Assembly (NCBI GenBank): GCA_036496425.1
Contig: DASXLG010000248.1
Span: forward strand, 1-64,000
Reading direction: 5' to 3'
Length of the DNA stretch: 64,000 nt
Origin: Terriglobia bacterium
Lineage (GTDB): Bacteria; Acidobacteriota; Terriglobia; 20CM-2-55-15
Part shown: one piece after another, positions 33,064 through 41,222 of the stretch
How the letters are laid out: each line of letters begins with the position of its first letter
Position numbering within the stretch: position 1 is the stretch's first letter
The notes under the pieces: generated by a model
Told to the model about the DNA's origin: nothing
Databases searched by the model: none
Seen by the model: only the letters and a program-made list of their open reading frames with translations
Made by a program: the position numbers and the translations under genes

Positions 33064-33459
33064 CTATGGGACCTTTCCCGATTTCGCTTTGAGTAATTCG
33101 TGATTTCCAACGAACGTAATCGTATTGTCATCGTCACGCAGATTTAGCGCGTTTGCGAAGATTGATATTTCGAGATCATGCATCTCGAACGCCTTTGCCT
33201 CAATTTCGGCCGCCGAGTTCAATATCTCCGCCTCGCCTTTGATCGGATCATACAGACCGTGAAAATGAATTATGTTATTTCTGAATTTCGCCAAATCTTC
33301 GGCTTGTTTTAGGGAACCCTTCATGTCGTCAGCAAAGCGCTTGTATCGGTGTTCGGCAACAGGGGAAGTCAGATGGTCAGGCATTGCGTTGATGAGGTCG
33401 CGGTGAACGCAGGCATTGTGCCGTCGATCTTTATTCTGATTTATCACCTCTCTTATCAT
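33064..33459 (-). CDS. Hypothetical protein with HEPN-like R-x4-H element, 131 aa
   Basis: Helical protein with KFRNNIIHFHGLYD near residue 58-71; R-N-N-I-I-H fits the R-x4-H signature of HEPN ribonucleases, though one short motif in one sequence is thin evidence. It is 60 bases upstream of the 163-residue gene on the same strand. The start at 33459 lacks a clear ribosome-binding site. Confidence 0.45.
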   Translation of the reverse strand: MIREVINQNKDRRHNACVHRDLINAMPDHLTSPVAEHRYKRFADDMKGSLKQAEDLAKFRNNIIHFHGLYDPIKGEAEILNSAAEIEAKAFEMHDLEISIFANALNLRDDDNTITFVGNHELLKAKSGKVP

Positions 33460-33486
33460 CCGCCGATTTCGGGCTGAGAACGTTGG

Positions 33487-33945
33487 TCAGTTCTCGGAGG
33501 GTTTCTCGATGTGATCGATGACCAGTACATCGACAGGCTGCTTTGAGAGTTCCAGTTTGATCCCGGCCTCCCTCTCCAACACGGAGAGGAGCGATTTGAT
33601 TTCGTTCGGCGGACGAATATCACCCGGGACGGCAATATCGCCGGGACTAACCTGGTTTACGACACCCGGGCGTGTCAACTCCAGGTCATAGGTCACGGAA
33701 AAAGAAAATCGGCTCGTCACACCGGTTTGATCGACGATGGGTCTGCCGGTCTTGCGTCCCAGCAACGGGATAAGTTCAGGCATCGTGACGTTGAAGCCGT
33801 AGACCCAACCGGCTTCCTCTGCGGCGACGCCCTGCCTGTCGTCCACCCCATCCGGCAGGTCCGCAGGCTTGGCCGTCACCCACGCCGTGCCGGATTTCTC
33901 TGCGAACTTCGAACGATCTTTGACGGTCATCACGTATGGGGCCAC
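33487..33945 (-). pseudogene. TIGR03435-family protein, C-terminal fragment
   Basis: The end (LLSVLEREAGIKLELSKQPV, DVLVIDHIEKPSEN) is the hallmark of TIGR03435 proteins, which are expanded in Acidobacteriota. The N-terminal half with signal peptide and FEVASVK motif is absent; the sequence breaks near 33930, where a plus-strand hicB remnant begins. Compare the full copy at 45258-45983. Confidence 0.75.
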
Positions 33946-34060
33946 TTCGGATGAAGCTAAGGCGAAGGCTCAAGCCATAGCCTTGAGAGCTCTGGCCGAT
34001 CAACTTGAGCATGGCGAAGCAACGGCCGACCTTTCCAATATTTCCTTTGCGGCCGCATGA
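33935..34060 (+). pseudogene. HicB-like antitoxin, C-terminal fragment
   Basis: Reads YGATSDEAKAKAQAIALRAL then ADQLEHGE and ends ISFAAA, the typical C-terminal part of HicB-like antitoxins. The N-terminal half and any hicA toxin gene are missing. Confidence 0.6.
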
Positions 34061-34061
34061 G

Positions 34062-34248
34062 TCAGTGGCGCAGTAGCAAAGCGCGGCAAGAGTAACGAGC
34101 TTTCCGACGTCCTGCTCCGGTCAGGGATATATTTGTTGAGCCGCTGCATCGCGGCGTCAACATTGGCGAGCGAAGCCGTTCTGTCCTCGATCGGCAGGTA
34201 CGTGAGATCGATATCGACCGAGAGGCGCTGCAGGTCCCGCACAACCAC
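34062..34248 (-). pseudogene. AbiEii/AbiGii-type nucleotidyltransferase, fragment
   Basis: Reads LQRLSVDIDLTYLPIEDR then TASLANVDAAMQRL, which is the region after the GGTxL motif in AbiEii-family toxins. The GG motif and the C-terminal half are missing. The 5' break coincides with the repeat at 34245. Confidence 0.55.
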
Positions 34249-34278
34249 AATCCAGAGAAGTAAATGAGGGGATGGTTA
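34245..34278. repeat. Direct repeat, copy 1
   Basis: CCACAATCCAGAGAAG followed by TAAATGAGGGGATGGTTA. The first 26 bases are identical to those at 42895-42920 in the same orientation; the rest differs by one extra G. The two copies enclose about 8.6 kb. Confidence 0.8.
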
Positions 34279-34338
34279 GATTGCCTTTACCTGAACTGAA
34301 TGCGGCAAACCATCTTGGCCACGATGCCCTCCAGGCTC

Positions 34339-35127
34339 TTAGCGGTTAATCGCGAAATTTACGGTAACAGTCGCCACAACTCGGACAGGGCGGCCATCGA
34401 CGATCGTAGGTTTATATTTCCACTGACTGACCGCTTGCAGGGCACTCTCGTCGAGGCCAGCACCTAACGGCAGGACGATCGAAATATTTGTGACATCTCC
34501 GGCCTCGTTAATCTCTACCTGAAGGCCCACCACGCCCTGAATTCCCAAACCTCTTGCAACGTCCGGGTATTTGGGGCCGACCTGTCTCAATAACTTCGAT
34601 GCCTGTGCGGCACTCGTAAGTCGAATGGGTTCTGTGTCGCCACTGTTGGCAGGCGCTTGTTCCTGTTTTGTTCCGCCCATGTACGACCGCCAGTAACTCG
34701 GAACGAGTTGTACCAGAGTTTCAGGGCCGACAATGACGTTCTTCATCGCCTGCAGAACATCAGACACTGTCGCATTGCTGCTAACGGCGACTTCAATGTC
34801 AACCCGCATATCCGATCGAGATGGACTCAGTTTATCGGAGCCTCGATCGCGATGATGTATGACACGCACGCCGCTCAGACGAAGCCGCGATTCCGTCAAC
34901 TCAACCTTGTTAACGAACACCTGAGAATAGAGGGTCCATGGCCCAATCTCACTCTGGGTCAGGAGTTGGCCATTTTCATCGAACTCCTGGTGGCTACTCT
35001 GGCTGAATGTACGGAGCGTCAGGACCTTGTTTTGATAGGCATCGGCAAGTTGGTTTTGGACGACATTTATGCGTGTTTGGCTTACCAGAGCCAACAGCAG
35101 GATGGCAGAAGCGGTAGAGGAAAACAT
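34339..35127 (-). CDS. TonB C-terminal domain protein (energy-transducer-like)
   Basis: A 262-residue protein with an N-terminal hydrophobic segment (ASAILLLALVS), a middle domain that I do not recognise, and a C-terminal TonB-like domain (KYPDVARGLGIQGVVGLQVE, GLDESALQAVSQWKYKP). Such proteins in Acidobacteriota often act outside the classical TonB-ExbB-ExbD system. No exbB/exbD is adjacent. The proline-rich spacer of true TonB is missing. Confidence 0.7.
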   Translation of the reverse strand: MFSSTASAILLLALVSQTRINVVQNQLADAYQNKVLTLRTFSQSSHQEFDENGQLLTQSEIGPWTLYSQVFVNKVELTESRLRLSGVRVIHHRDRGSDKLSPSRSDMRVDIEVAVSSNATVSDVLQAMKNVIVGPETLVQLVPSYWRSYMGGTKQEQAPANSGDTEPIRLTSAAQASKLLRQVGPKYPDVARGLGIQGVVGLQVEINEAGDVTNISIVLPLGAGLDESALQAVSQWKYKPTIVDGRPVRVVATVTVNFAINR

Positions 35128-35216
35128 CGGTGGATCATAACATCGGTATTGCCGAAGCGAAGTAAGCCACCTCGCCGGTTGCGTTTGGACAAATAGCAGG
35201 TGCTGCGGCGGTAGCT

Positions 35217-35601
35217 TAGTACTGGGCCGGGACTATAATAGGACCGTGAGCAAACTTGAGGAGGCCGAAAAACTATTGGCCCAGCTGACGCGTGGCGAAA
35301 AGGCGCAGGTACTGCAGTGGCTGGCACGAGATCTCGGAGACGCGTTTCCTGGAATTGAGTCCAATCCAAACATATGTGGCGGCGAGCCATGTATCGTGCG
35401 GACCAGGATTCCAGTTTGGTTGCCCGAACAAGCACGGAGGCTGGGTACACAGGAAGCGGAATTACTTCGAAATTATCCAACATTGAAAGCTGAGGATCTC
35501 GCCAATGCATGGGCCTACGTTCGCGCCCATCGCGCTGAGATCGATCAACAGATTGCGGAAAGCGAGGCCGCCTGATTGGCCAGGCTTTACGCGAATGAAA
35601 A
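35217..35601. repeat. Segmental duplication, copy 1 part a
   Basis: Nearly identical to 40005-40389. It covers a -10 (TATAAT) with start region, the whole DUF433 gene and the first 8 codons of the DUF5615 gene. Confidence 0.92.
35246..35575 (+). CDS. DUF433-family antitoxin
   Basis: A 109-residue protein with the DUF433 core ESNPNICGGEPCIVRTRIPV then W ... LGTQEAELLRNYPTLKAEDL. DUF433 proteins pair with PIN-like DUF5615 toxins, whose gene follows at once. The start is GTG at 35246. A perfect TATAAT lies 6 bases before it, so the message is probably leaderless. Confidence 0.88.
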   Translation: MSKLEEAEKLLAQLTRGEKAQVLQWLARDLGDAFPGIESNPNICGGEPCIVRTRIPVWLPEQARRLGTQEAELLRNYPTLKAEDLANAWAYVRAHRAEIDQQIAESEAA

Positions 35602-35917
35602 CTTCCCGCTTGCTGTCGTTGTGAGGCTTCGCGAACTCGGCCATGACGTTCTCACCACTCTCGACGCAGGCAAAGCCAATCAGGCAATCAAGGATGCCGA
35701 AGTGTTGAGGTTCGCCGCATCGGAGGGTCGCGCAGTGCTGACGCTGAATCGCAAACATTTCGTGAGGCTCCATCAGACGGCAACTGCGCACGCGAGCATC
35801 GTTGTGTGCACATATGACCCGGATTTTCCTGGGCAAGCGGAACGGATCTATGAAGCGATCAAGAATGTGGACGATTTGAAGCAGAAAATTATAAGAGTGA
35901 ATCGGGTGGCCGATTAA
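35576..35917 (+). CDS. DUF5615 PIN-like toxin
   Basis: A 113-residue protein: RLYANENFPLAVVVRLRELG, DAEVLRFAASEGRAVLTLNR, HASIVVCTYD. These match the DUF5615 PIN-like nucleases (D/N acids at the start, TLNxxHF in the middle). It starts with TTG directly after the DUF433 stop. Only 8 of its codons survive in the second copy at 40364. Confidence 0.82.
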   Translation: MARLYANENFPLAVVVRLRELGHDVLTTLDAGKANQAIKDAEVLRFAASEGRAVLTLNRKHFVRLHQTATAHASIVVCTYDPDFPGQAERIYEAIKNVDDLKQKIIRVNRVAD

Positions 35918-36184
35918 AAAACATCGCGAACCGAACGATTCGATTTCTCCTACGTTACTGACCTGTGCAGTTCCATCGGGAGTTCCATAGCTTCCAGCAG
36001 ATCTGAAAGGCAACGACGGTCTTGCCGGTATCGCAAACTGGCGTCCGCCAATGAAAGTTGAGGTCGTTGCGGCGATCCTGCGGCGTGATCAGAATCCGCC
36101 TGGACCGGGCAGATCCACGGGATTATCTTCGCGGAGTGAGGCTCTTCTGCGTGCAATCGCGAGGACGATCGGGAAGGACCGGCG

Positions 36185-36601
36185 CTACCACAGCCGCACA
36201 CCTGATCGGGCTGCTGCCTTTCGCAATGGTCCATCTTTACAGGCCAGCTTAAGTTTTCGACGCTGCGCGAGTTCCAGGTATGCCGCGTCGTACACGGAGA
36301 GTCCATGGGCAACCGCCAGTTCCGACAGTCGGGAAAAGGCGAGCGAGGACATTTCGTGATCGATACGCAACGGAAGCGCGCGAAGCCAGACCAACGCGGT
36401 CTCGCGCTCTTCCTCCGTCAGTTTTCGGCGCCGGCCCAGAACTGTCAGGGCATTCGCCACTTCCAGCGGCCAAAGTGCCGGTACTTCAAGCGCTGCGCCG
36501 TCGGCTATGGCGTCCAACATCTCGGCCGTTTCAGGAGTTGCTTGACTGGGATGAACCCAGCCGATGGCCACGGACGCATCGGCTACGAATGTCCGCGTCA
36601 C
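36185..36601 (-). CDS. VapC-type PIN-domain toxin
   Basis: A 138-residue PIN nuclease: FVADASVAIGWVHPS (first acidic residue), EVPALWPLEVANAL, and HGLSVYDAAYLELAQRRKLK then LACKDGPL (later acids). It overlaps the antitoxin gene by 4 bases. VapC toxins cut specific tRNA or rRNA. Confidence 0.88.
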   Translation of the reverse strand: MTRTFVADASVAIGWVHPSQATPETAEMLDAIADGAALEVPALWPLEVANALTVLGRRRKLTEEERETALVWLRALPLRIDHEMSSLAFSRLSELAVAHGLSVYDAAYLELAQRRKLKLACKDGPLRKAAARSGVRLW

Positions 36602-36855
36602 AGCCGTCCTTCTTCAATCGCCGATTGGACATCGCGGCCGGTCAGCTTTGCTTTGGATCTCAGCCGGATCTGTTGCTGCAACTCACGAAGCCCCTCGACG
36701 GCACGGCGGACGTCATCGAGCCGCTGAGCATTCTCGGGCACAATGCGTGCAACTGGCCGGTCGTGGCGGGTAATCACAATCTCCTCGCCTTTTGATACAC
36801 GGTCCAGGAGGTCTCCGAAATGAGTCTTCGCCTCAAAGGCAGTTACCTTGGCCAT
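36598..36855 (-). CDS. Phd/YefM-type (VapB) antitoxin
   Basis: An 85-residue protein: MAKVTAFEAKTHFGDLLDRV, then SKGEEIVITRHDRPVARIVP, the Phd/YefM DNA-binding fold. I choose the ATG at 36855, 10 bases after GGAGGG and right at the conserved start; the frame is open to 36882. Forms a pair with the downstream PIN gene. Confidence 0.88.
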   Translation of the reverse strand: MAKVTAFEAKTHFGDLLDRVSKGEEIVITRHDRPVARIVPENAQRLDDVRRAVEGLRELQQQIRLRSKAKLTGRDVQSAIEEGRL

Positions 36856-36889
36856 TTGTTTCGATCCCTCCGGATTAACCAATCATTGA

Positions 36890-37080
36890 CTAGTTTATCA
36901 TGGGCCGGACAACGCGGGCGATGGGGAGCCGGGACAATCCCAACGCTGCCGCCAGACCCAGGATCACCCCCGAAAAGCACCAGACCGAGCCCTGTCTCAG
37001 CACCATCCTTCGCACTCGGCCTGCCTGCGCCCCAAGCGCGACGTGGATTCCGATCTCGCGGCGCCGCTGCTCGATGTGTA
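36890..37080 (-). pseudogene. FtsX/ADOP permease, C-terminal relic
   Basis: Reads EQRRREIGIHVALGAQAGRV then RRMVLRQG and, after an apparent frameshift, VILGLAAALGLSRLPI. This is the conserved segment before the last helices of ADOP permeases. It is about 60 codons long with no start. Confidence 0.6.
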
Positions 37081-37081
37081 C

Positions 37082-37207
37082 CCCAGGATCGAGAAAGCGA
37101 AGAGCGCGAAGGGTAAGAAGCCATTTAGTGCCACGGGCGCTTTTGGGATCTGGGCGGATCGGAAAGACATCGGTAATAGCGTGGAATACGTCAACCGCAT
37201 GAGTTGA
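37082..37207 (+). pseudogene. Antitoxin C-terminal relic
   Basis: The frame ends ATGAFGIWADRKDIGNSVEY then VNRMS, a tail seen in several RHH/AbrB-type antitoxins (WADRxDIxDxxEYVR). There is no start or DNA-binding part. Confidence 0.4.
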
Positions 37208-37304
37208 AGAAGATTACGGGATAACCCGAACTTGATTCCTGCCGGATCCATAGTTAAGGCTTCACATCATGCCGTCAATTTGTTGAGAATATGTCAGGCA
37301 AAAC

Positions 37305-38011
37305 ATGGACGAAATGAAAGCTGAAGTAAAGCGAAGTGTCCGGAATGCCGGCTTGGCGGGATTTGCGTCCTTCATACTGATCTTGATCAGCGCGACGGTG
37401 CGGCTGCCCGATACGCCGGCCACCGTGTTTAACGGTATTACCCCATTCGCTGATTTTGAGCTGGTTCATAACAAAGCGGAACTGGAAGCCATGCTGGGGC
37501 CGGCCGGGTCGGAGGCTCGAAGGGTTATTGCCGGAAGAAAGTCGGCCCCCGGCTTCGACTTCATCTTTTCGATCGCTATATTCATGCTGGCATTGTGCCA
37601 ATTGCAACGTAGGCTCCGGCCCGATCAGAACTTCTTTACACTGGCTTCAATGGCCATGCTGGCAGCCGCTCTCTTCCTCGATTACTTCTTTGTGCACCGG
37701 GCGGCCGTAGTCGCCAACGAGGCCCGGATCACCGAGGACATGGCGCTCACGTTGCGCACCGTGGGATGGGTCGAATGGTCACTCGTCCTGTTTGCGCTTA
37801 ACGCTGCACGTTCTTTCTGACAAAGACGCCTCCGGTGCTTCGCTTCGGAGCGGGTCTGATGCGGACCGCGGCGCTCTCAGGCGTCATTGCGGTCTCCTAC
37901 AACGAGCGTTACATGGGGCTCGCCGTGCTCCTCATGTTTGTCGGCTTGTGCGGCGTTTCCGCTTTATTCGTCTTCAATCCTGAGCTTGCGCTCGAACACG
38001 CTGGCGATTAG
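37305..38011 (+). pseudogene. Membrane protein, broken by a one-base deletion
   Basis: Starts MDEMKAEVKRSVRNAGLAGF and has hydrophobic helices near residues 17-33, 85-102, 110-128 and 155-165. At base 37803 a G present in the second copy (40860) is missing, so the frame stops at 37820. Restoring it gives a protein of about 235 residues that continues with two more helices (TAALSGVIAVSYN, GLAVLLMFVGLCGVSALFVF) to TAG at 38009-38011. I do not recognise the family. Confidence 0.65.
37332..37816. repeat. Segmental duplication, copy 1 part b
   Basis: Nearly identical to 40391-40874. In copy 2 this part is joined directly to part a, so 1.73 kb (35602-37331) is missing there. Confidence 0.92.
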
Positions 38012-38164
38012 AACGGGCCAGCGGAAGAGCCGCCAATGACGCGAATGTCGTGAATTAATTGGCGGAATTTGCGCGATTGGCGGCAAAAAAGGTTCCCGTA
38101 TAGCAGTTCTAGATGATCAGACGGTTTAGCAGCATTGCGTTAAAATTGACCGCAGGTGAACCAC

Positions 38165-38407
38165 ATGAGCATCAAAGCAGTCTACGAGAACGGCATCTTC
38201 AAGCCTCTCGAAGATGTCCCACTCAAGGAAGGGACTGAGGTCGAAGCGTACCCGATGGAGAAGAAGGGGAATGGCGATCAGGGAAGCTCTTCGGAGAAAC
38301 GCGGAAAGTCTCTTCTCGATAATCCCGCTTTCGGAATGTGGAAGGACTACGACGAGATCGGGACTGGCATCAATTTCGAGAACCGCCTGCGCCAATACCG
38401 GAAGTGA
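38165..38407 (+). CDS. AF2212/DUF104-type antitoxin
   Basis: An 80-residue protein: MSIKAVYENGIFKPLEDVPL then KEGTEVEAY, the AF2212-like antitoxin fold, with a C-terminal toxin-binding tail. An upstream ATG at 38156 is also possible. No PIN toxin gene follows, so it is an orphan. Confidence 0.75.
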   Translation: MSIKAVYENGIFKPLEDVPLKEGTEVEAYPMEKKGNGDQGSSSEKRGKSLLDNPAFGMWKDYDEIGTGINFENRLRQYRK

Positions 38408-38975
38408 ATTCTGATGCGTATAGGTACGGAGGCTGTCTCTTTGCGGTCTGTGATCTCCTGTTACGCGGCCCGCTGACGCAGGGTTGCCACCTCAGATAAC
38501 TCCAGGGTTGAATCACACGTTGAACGCCGCCGAATAAAGCACATTGGATCGAATGAGAGAGGACAAGCCTTCCGTTCCCGTTCTTCTCTAAGAGAGCGGG
38601 AAGGGGAACGCTGGAGGTCGGCGGAGTTGGAAACCAATGAGGATCGCCGGCAAAGAGCCCGCCGGCGGGACGTCGCGTTAATGTCCGAGGGCTTCAACTC
38701 CGAAACCGATCCGGCTGTGGCATGAGAGCAATGGGAAGGGGTCCCAGACGCCGGATCAATGAAATCCCATCCGGGATCGACTCAATTTGACAGACCTTTC
38801 AGGATAAAGCGATAACCGTGCAGCGAATTCGCGAGGATTGCCGGACGGGTGCTGCGAGATCCCGAGTCACGTCATCGCCTCCAGATAGGGACGGATGATC
38901 CTTTAAACCCGATTCGGACCCCGATTCGCGAGCGAACATGCGGCAAAATGAGGATTGCCTAGAATGGCGGTGTGT
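38408..38975. other. Region without a recognisable gene
   Basis: About 570 bases between the orphan antitoxin and the higBA operator. No frame on either strand has family-like motifs; a toxin gene lost from the upstream antitoxin may have lain here. Confidence 0.5.
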
Positions 38976-38995
38976 TATGCTTAACGTAACGCATA
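38976..38995. promoter_or_regulatory. Palindrome before higBA, likely HigA operator
   Basis: TATGCTTAACGTAACGCATA, an inverted repeat with two mismatched pairs, 21 bases before the higB start. The left arm holds TATGCT, a possible -10. Confidence 0.55.
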
Positions 38996-39016
38996 TCGGC
39001 GAGAGCAATAGTCAAG

Positions 39017-39298
39017 ATGATCGTTAGCTACCGCGGCAAGAACACAAGAGACTTTGTCCAGGGGAAACGAGTCAAGGCCTTCTCTGGGATCGAGCACGCT
39101 GCGGAGAACACGCTTGCGCAACTCGACGCGGCAACGATTCTGGCGGATTTGCTCCGGCCCGGCAATCGCTTCGAAAGCTTGAAGGGAGATCGGAAAGGGC
39201 AGTACAGCGTTCGCGTTAATGATCAATGGCGGATATGTTTTGAATGGCCCAAAGGCTCTCCCGGACCCGTGAACGTGGAGATTATTGATTATCACTAA
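39017..39298 (+). CDS. higB: HigB-type toxin (RelE superfamily)
   Basis: A 93-residue protein: VQGKRVKAFSGIEHAAENTL, LLRPGNRFESLKGDRKGQYS, VRVNDQWRICFEW. This is the HigB/RelE-like mRNA interferase with the R-x-N-x-Q-W-R-I motif. The antitoxin gene follows after 12 bases, the toxin-first order typical of higBA. Confidence 0.93.
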   Translation: MIVSYRGKNTRDFVQGKRVKAFSGIEHAAENTLAQLDAATILADLLRPGNRFESLKGDRKGQYSVRVNDQWRICFEWPKGSPGPVNVEIIDYH

Positions 39299-39310
39299 GG
39301 AGTTTTTTGA

Positions 39311-39613
39311 ATGGCACGTATACCAATTCATCCCGGCGAAGTACTCGCCGAAGATCTGAAGGCCCTGGAGATGAGCGCCGCGGCGCTCGCGCGGCAAATC
39401 AAGGTACCTACGAACCGCATCACGGAAATTGTAAATGGTGAGCGGGCTATCACAGGTGATACAGCCCTGAGGCTTGCTCATTTTTTCGGTACGAGCGCCC
39501 AGTTTTGGCTGAATCTTCAGAGTCTCTTTGAATTGCGGCTTGCGGAACAGAAAGCGGGGAAATCGATTAAGGCTCTCCCGACGCTAAAGCGGCGGGCACC
39601 CGGGCATGCGTGA
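39311..39613 (+). CDS. higA: HigA-type antitoxin
   Basis: A 100-residue XRE-type protein starting MARIPIHPGEVLAEDLKALE, with helix-turn-helix ALARQIKVPTNRITEIVNG and the TALRLAHFFGTSAQFWLNLQ segment typical of HigA. It neutralises HigB and represses the operon. Confidence 0.95.
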   Translation: MARIPIHPGEVLAEDLKALEMSAAALARQIKVPTNRITEIVNGERAITGDTALRLAHFFGTSAQFWLNLQSLFELRLAEQKAGKSIKALPTLKRRAPGHA

Positions 39614-39717
39614 TACGAAGAAAGCCGGGGGCCGTTTAGTGGTCACGCGGATTCGCCGTTTCCCAGCCTTCGTTGATTGCCTCTTGCATTCGCTGGAGAT
39701 CGTCTGCCGATATGCGG

Positions 39718-40002
39718 ATGAAGCAATTGGGTGATTTCTCGATCGAGTGGAAGAGCGTCTCTGTTCCCAAAAAAGGCAACGACAAATACGATTCGAAGGC
39801 GCTTCCCGAAGGCCGCTAGCTCATCGGATGGCGTGAGCGCGGCAAGCGCCGCCGCTCTGCGGCCGGTTTAGTCCTGCAGGATGCACTCGACGCCGCGCGT
39901 CGAAAGAAGCACGAACTGGAAGGCCAGGCTCTCGGTATCGCCGAGCATGTCGAGGAGGAAAAACCGAAACCGATCCCGCTTCATACCGGGGTGAAGCGTT
40001 AG
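39718..40002 (+). pseudogene. Tyrosine-recombinase (integrase) N-terminal fragment with in-frame stop
   Basis: Starts MKQLGDFSIEWKSVSVPKKG and runs to PEGR followed by TAG, then continues in the same frame: LIGWRERGKRRRSAAG, LQDALDAARRKKHELEGQAL. This resembles the N-terminal arm of site-specific integrases (GxR-x-W ... A-L-x-A-x-R-K-x-x-E-L). There is no catalytic domain. It ends two bases before the copy-2 duplication begins, so the duplicated block may have landed in it. Confidence 0.5.
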
Positions 40003-40033
40003 CGTAGTACTGGGCCGGGACTATAATAGGACC

Positions 40034-40363
40034 GTGAGCAAACTTGAGGAGGCCGAAAAACTATTGGCCCAGCTGACGCGTGGAGAAAAGGCGCAGGTAC
40101 TGCAGTGGGTGACACGAGATCTCGGAGACGCGTTTCCTGGAATTGAGTCCAATCCAAACATATGTGGCGGCGAGCCATGTATCGTGCGGACCAGGATTCC
40201 AGTTTGGTTGCTCGAACAGGCACGGAGGCTGGGCACACAGGAAGCGGAATTACTTCGAAATTATCCAACATTGAAAGCTGCGGATCTCGCCAATGCATGG
40301 GCCTACGTTCGCGCCTATCGCGCTGAAATCGATCAACAGATTGCGGAAAACGAGGCCGCCTGA
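40034..40363 (+). CDS. DUF433-family antitoxin, second copy
   Basis: A 109-residue near-identical paralogue of the gene at 35246 (changes such as L to V in WLARD/WVTRD and P to L in WLPEQ/WLLEQ). It has the same GTG start and TATAAT six bases before. Its toxin partner is gone, so it is an orphan antitoxin that could still neutralise the toxin encoded at 35576. Confidence 0.88.
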   Translation: MSKLEEAEKLLAQLTRGEKAQVLQWVTRDLGDAFPGIESNPNICGGEPCIVRTRIPVWLLEQARRLGTQEAELLRNYPTLKAADLANAWAYVRAYRAEIDQQIAENEAA

Positions 40364-40874
40364 TTGGCCAGGCTTTACGCGAATGAAAAACGAAGTGTCC
40401 GGAATGCCGGCTTGGCGGGATTTGCGTCCTTCATACTGATCTTGATCAGCGCGACGGTGCGGCTGCCCGGTACACCGGCCACCGTGTTTAACGGTATTAC
40501 CCCATTCGCTGATTTTGAGCTGGTTCATAACAAAGCGGAACTGGAAGCCATGCTGAGGCCGGCCGGCTCGGAGGCTCGAAGGGTTATTGCCGGAAGAAAG
40601 TCGGCCCCCGGCTTCGACTTCATCTTTTCAATCGCTATATTCATGCTGGCATTGTGCCAATTACAACGTAGGCTCCCCCGATCAGAACTTCTTTACACTG
40701 GCTTCAATGGCCATGCTGGCAGCCGCTCTCTTCCTCGATTACTTCTTTGTGCATCGGGCGGCCGCAGTCGCCAACGAGGCTCGGATCACCGAGGACATGG
40801 CGCTCACGTTGCGCACCGTGGGATGGGTCGAATGGTCACTCGTCCTGTTTGCGCTTAACGGCTGCACGTTCTTT
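40364..40874 (+). pseudogene. Chimeric DUF5615/membrane-protein pseudogene
   Basis: The first 8 codons (MARLYANE) come from the DUF5615 toxin gene and then the frame passes into codon 9 of the membrane protein of 37305 (KRSVRNAGLAGFASF...). A 2-base deletion at about 40677 (GGCTCCCCCGAT against GGCTCCGGCCCGAT) shifts the frame. The sequence diverges from copy 1 after 40874. Confidence 0.8.
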
Positions 40875-41163
40875 TTGATACCTGGATCGGCGTCATCAAT
40901 TGCAACTGGCCCCATGCGATCCGGAGCGTCAGGTTACGAATGTTGTCGTTTTGCGCAGACAATGTGATTGTCAACTTCTCCCCCGCTCCGGAAGCCTGCT
41001 CCGGCGTCATGGTACTTTGAAGTCGACTGGTAGCTTCTGTGTATTCCGGACCATTCCAGACAGTGATTCCGAACGAATCCAGACCCTCGGTTGTATTGCT
41101 GGGTCTGTCAGTGGGTGCTCCGTTAGGAATGTTATGGAACCAACCGAAAATCATCCGGAGCAA
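40875..41163 (-). CDS. Hypothetical fragment, about 95 aa
   Basis: The minus-strand frame starting at 41163 reads MLRMIFGWFHNIPNGAPTDR ... EKLTITLSAQNDNIRNLTLR. The composition is protein-like but I recognise no family, and the frame runs into the edge of the duplicated block at its 3' end, so it may be the 5' part of a truncated gene. Confidence 0.3.
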
Positions 41164-41222
41164 TCCTCAATAAATTCCCGTTGCCTGACGGTAAAGATCA
41201 AACTCGAAGAACGATGCGGAAT

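Larger units (their letters stand above)
40005..40874. repeat. Segmental duplication, copy 2 (with internal deletion)
   Basis: Equals 35217-35601 joined to 37332-37816. The junction at 40389-40390 lies in a run of A shared by both parents (short homology). It differs from copy 1 by scattered substitutions and small indels. Confidence 0.92.

Noticed and set aside
38461-38697. A 78-codon minus-strand frame
   Set aside because: Very rich in R and S with no motif; no ribosome-binding site.
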